Part shown: positions 62,761 to 64,000 of the stretch, one piece after another
How positions within the stretch are numbered: position 1 is the stretch's first letter
Layout of the letters: the number at the start of each line of letters is the position of its first letter
Assembly: GCA_036365455.1 (NCBI GenBank)
Contig: JAWQUS010000020.1
Location: forward strand, 4,995,001-5,059,000
Direction of reading: 5' to 3'
Origin: Macrosoma leucophasiata
Taxonomy: Eukaryota > Arthropoda > Insecta > Lepidoptera > Hedylidae
DNA: 64,000 bases
The notes under the pieces: generated by a model
What the model was told of the DNA's origin: nothing
Database searches by the model: none
The model's input: only the letters and a program-made list of their open reading frames with translations
Position numbers and translations under genes: made by a program

Positions 62761-62779
62761 TCTTGAGACACTGCGGTAT

Positions 62780-63925
62780 GTCGGACGAGAAGATGTAGCT
62801 TCCTGAACGCTGCCCAACCGAGTTGGATTCGGCGATTGACCTCTTTCTCGAAGTTGGACCGATCTAACTGTACCGTTTGTCCCAGGTATCATCTGCTGGG
62901 TTAAAGTGTGATAATGTAATGAATAGCACCTAATGATGTCGATAGGTGGTAGGTGTAGGTAGGTAAATAGTTTTTAATAAAAAATATTCAGTTTTTGTCC
63001 ATGAACCACTTGTTTCTTTTTTGTTTTACGCACCTATCCTATCCATCCTCATGTGACGACCATGAGAGTAGCACGACCATTCTTCCAGAGTGTGACGACG
63101 AAAAAGACTGATCCATCTACATTATTGGAAAAAATCATGTAACCGACATTTACACACCGATTCGCAATGTTACGATATTTTAAATGTGAGATAAGTTGTG
63201 GTACGCGTTAAAAAGATTTTAATTTTTCCGCGTATTAAAGTGATCTCAGCGTAAAATGAAATCCGTCGATGAATAATTTTTCAGATTTTCAATGTCTTTC
63301 TTTCTTTCTTTCTTTTCATTAATGGCAACTACCAACTTTTAAGGGTAATTCTGCCAAAGTCCGGTGATAGAAGAGGCACAAGTGAAAGGAAAATGCCCGG
63401 TAGAGATGAAGGCTTTGTATCCAATGCAATTATTTCGCGTTTTGGTATCTACAACAAAAGACAAAGACAAACACATAGGGTTAAGTTAGTATTAACAAAA
63501 CAAATATAGTTAGTAGAAACATATCAACACAGATTACAATTTAATATCATTTACACGGATGTATTTACAAAGAATATATACAAAAGGGGAATTGACACGC
63601 ATAAGAAGGGAGTTTAAATTGGTAGGAAGAGGGATTTTTGGCGGGAGATGGGAATATAGGGAATTCTGGTTTAGAGAACAGATTTTCAATGTCATAATAA
63701 AGTCATGTGTCATGTCAATGTCAATTTGCAAGCCAGGTTACAGTGTTGCAATGTTAGTAGCATTATCCTTGAATGTAGGAAGAAATTAATGAACCGAGAT
63801 TTATTGAGAAAACGTTGCGATTCTGTCAATGCTAACATACTTGTCACAAATAAGGATGTTGGGACAAATAAAGGTGTATCCGGTGGGTATTTACATATTA
63901 TGAATGTATGCTTCGACGATCCGCT
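62780..63925. other. No gene seen
   Basis: AT-rich with a (TTTC)n run at 63,293-63,316. Short ORFs only. Confidence 0.4.
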
Positions 63926-63927
63926 TA

Positions 63928-64000
63928 CCCGATCAGTCCAGCGGTGTATCACGACCGCTCGATTCGAAGGGTCACGGGTTCGATCCCCGCACCAGGACAA
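63928..64000 (+). mobile_element. Family B SINE head, cut by window end
   Basis: GATCAGTCCAGCGGTGTATC and GGGTTCGATCCCCGCACC, then the window ends. Confidence 0.65.

Overview
The window is eukaryotic and reads as a moth or butterfly (Lepidoptera) genome. It is AT-rich and intron-bearing, packed with mariner copies, Helitron pieces of the Lep1 kind, tRNA-derived SINEs, palindromic MITEs and fragments of several non-LTR retrotransposon families. No bacterial operon, CRISPR array or rRNA is visible. Only two host genes can be supported, both on the minus strand.

Positions 1-22,150 hold no host gene. This part contains a mariner broken by a SINE-like insertion (2,782-4,154), a half mariner (6,244-6,926), many copies of a ~295-bp poly(A)-tailed SINE-like repeat (called family A here), two tRNA-derived SINE families (B and C), foldback MITEs, Helitron pieces, a CR1/Jockey-type LINE remnant with a Helitron inside it (20,190-21,310), and inverted pairs of tRNA-like sequences.

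Positions 22,154-30,074 carry a five-exon gene for a 565-aa ZAD-C2H2 zinc-finger protein with 12 fingers. Its introns contain a truncated LINE, Helitrons, a complete family C SINE and MITEs. Positions 30,200-34,840 are intergenic and hold LTR-like repeat copies. A near-perfect 135-bp palindrome of two tRNA-like sequences (33,441-33,798) has inserted into one of them.

Positions 34,842-58,173 carry a complete pyruvate carboxylase gene. I joined 23 coding exons whose phases all agree. They give 3,540 bp and 1,179 aa: mitochondrial presequence, biotin carboxylase, carboxyltransferase, and a C-terminal biotinyl domain with the biotin lysine at residue 1145. Pyruvate carboxylase makes oxaloacetate from pyruvate in mitochondria and feeds the TCA cycle, gluconeogenesis and lipid synthesis. 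Intron 9 carries an antisense Jockey-superfamily LINE with an intact 986-aa endonuclease/reverse transcriptase ORF. Intron 21 is almost entirely a mariner that starts about 15 nt after the splice donor. Intron 4 is mostly a SINE with a LINE tail nested in it. Intron 16 keeps two decayed partial copies of exon 16.

Positions 58,200-64,000 are again repeat-rich: a hAT-like element with a perfect 8-bp target duplication, a duplicated GC-rich repeat, an RTE-type LINE fragment containing a 25-bp hairpin, and a family B SINE cut by the window end. The two host genes share a strand but show no functional link. The most unusual items are the tRNA-like foldbacks, the decayed exon 16 copies, and the crowding of transposons against pyruvate carboxylase splice sites.
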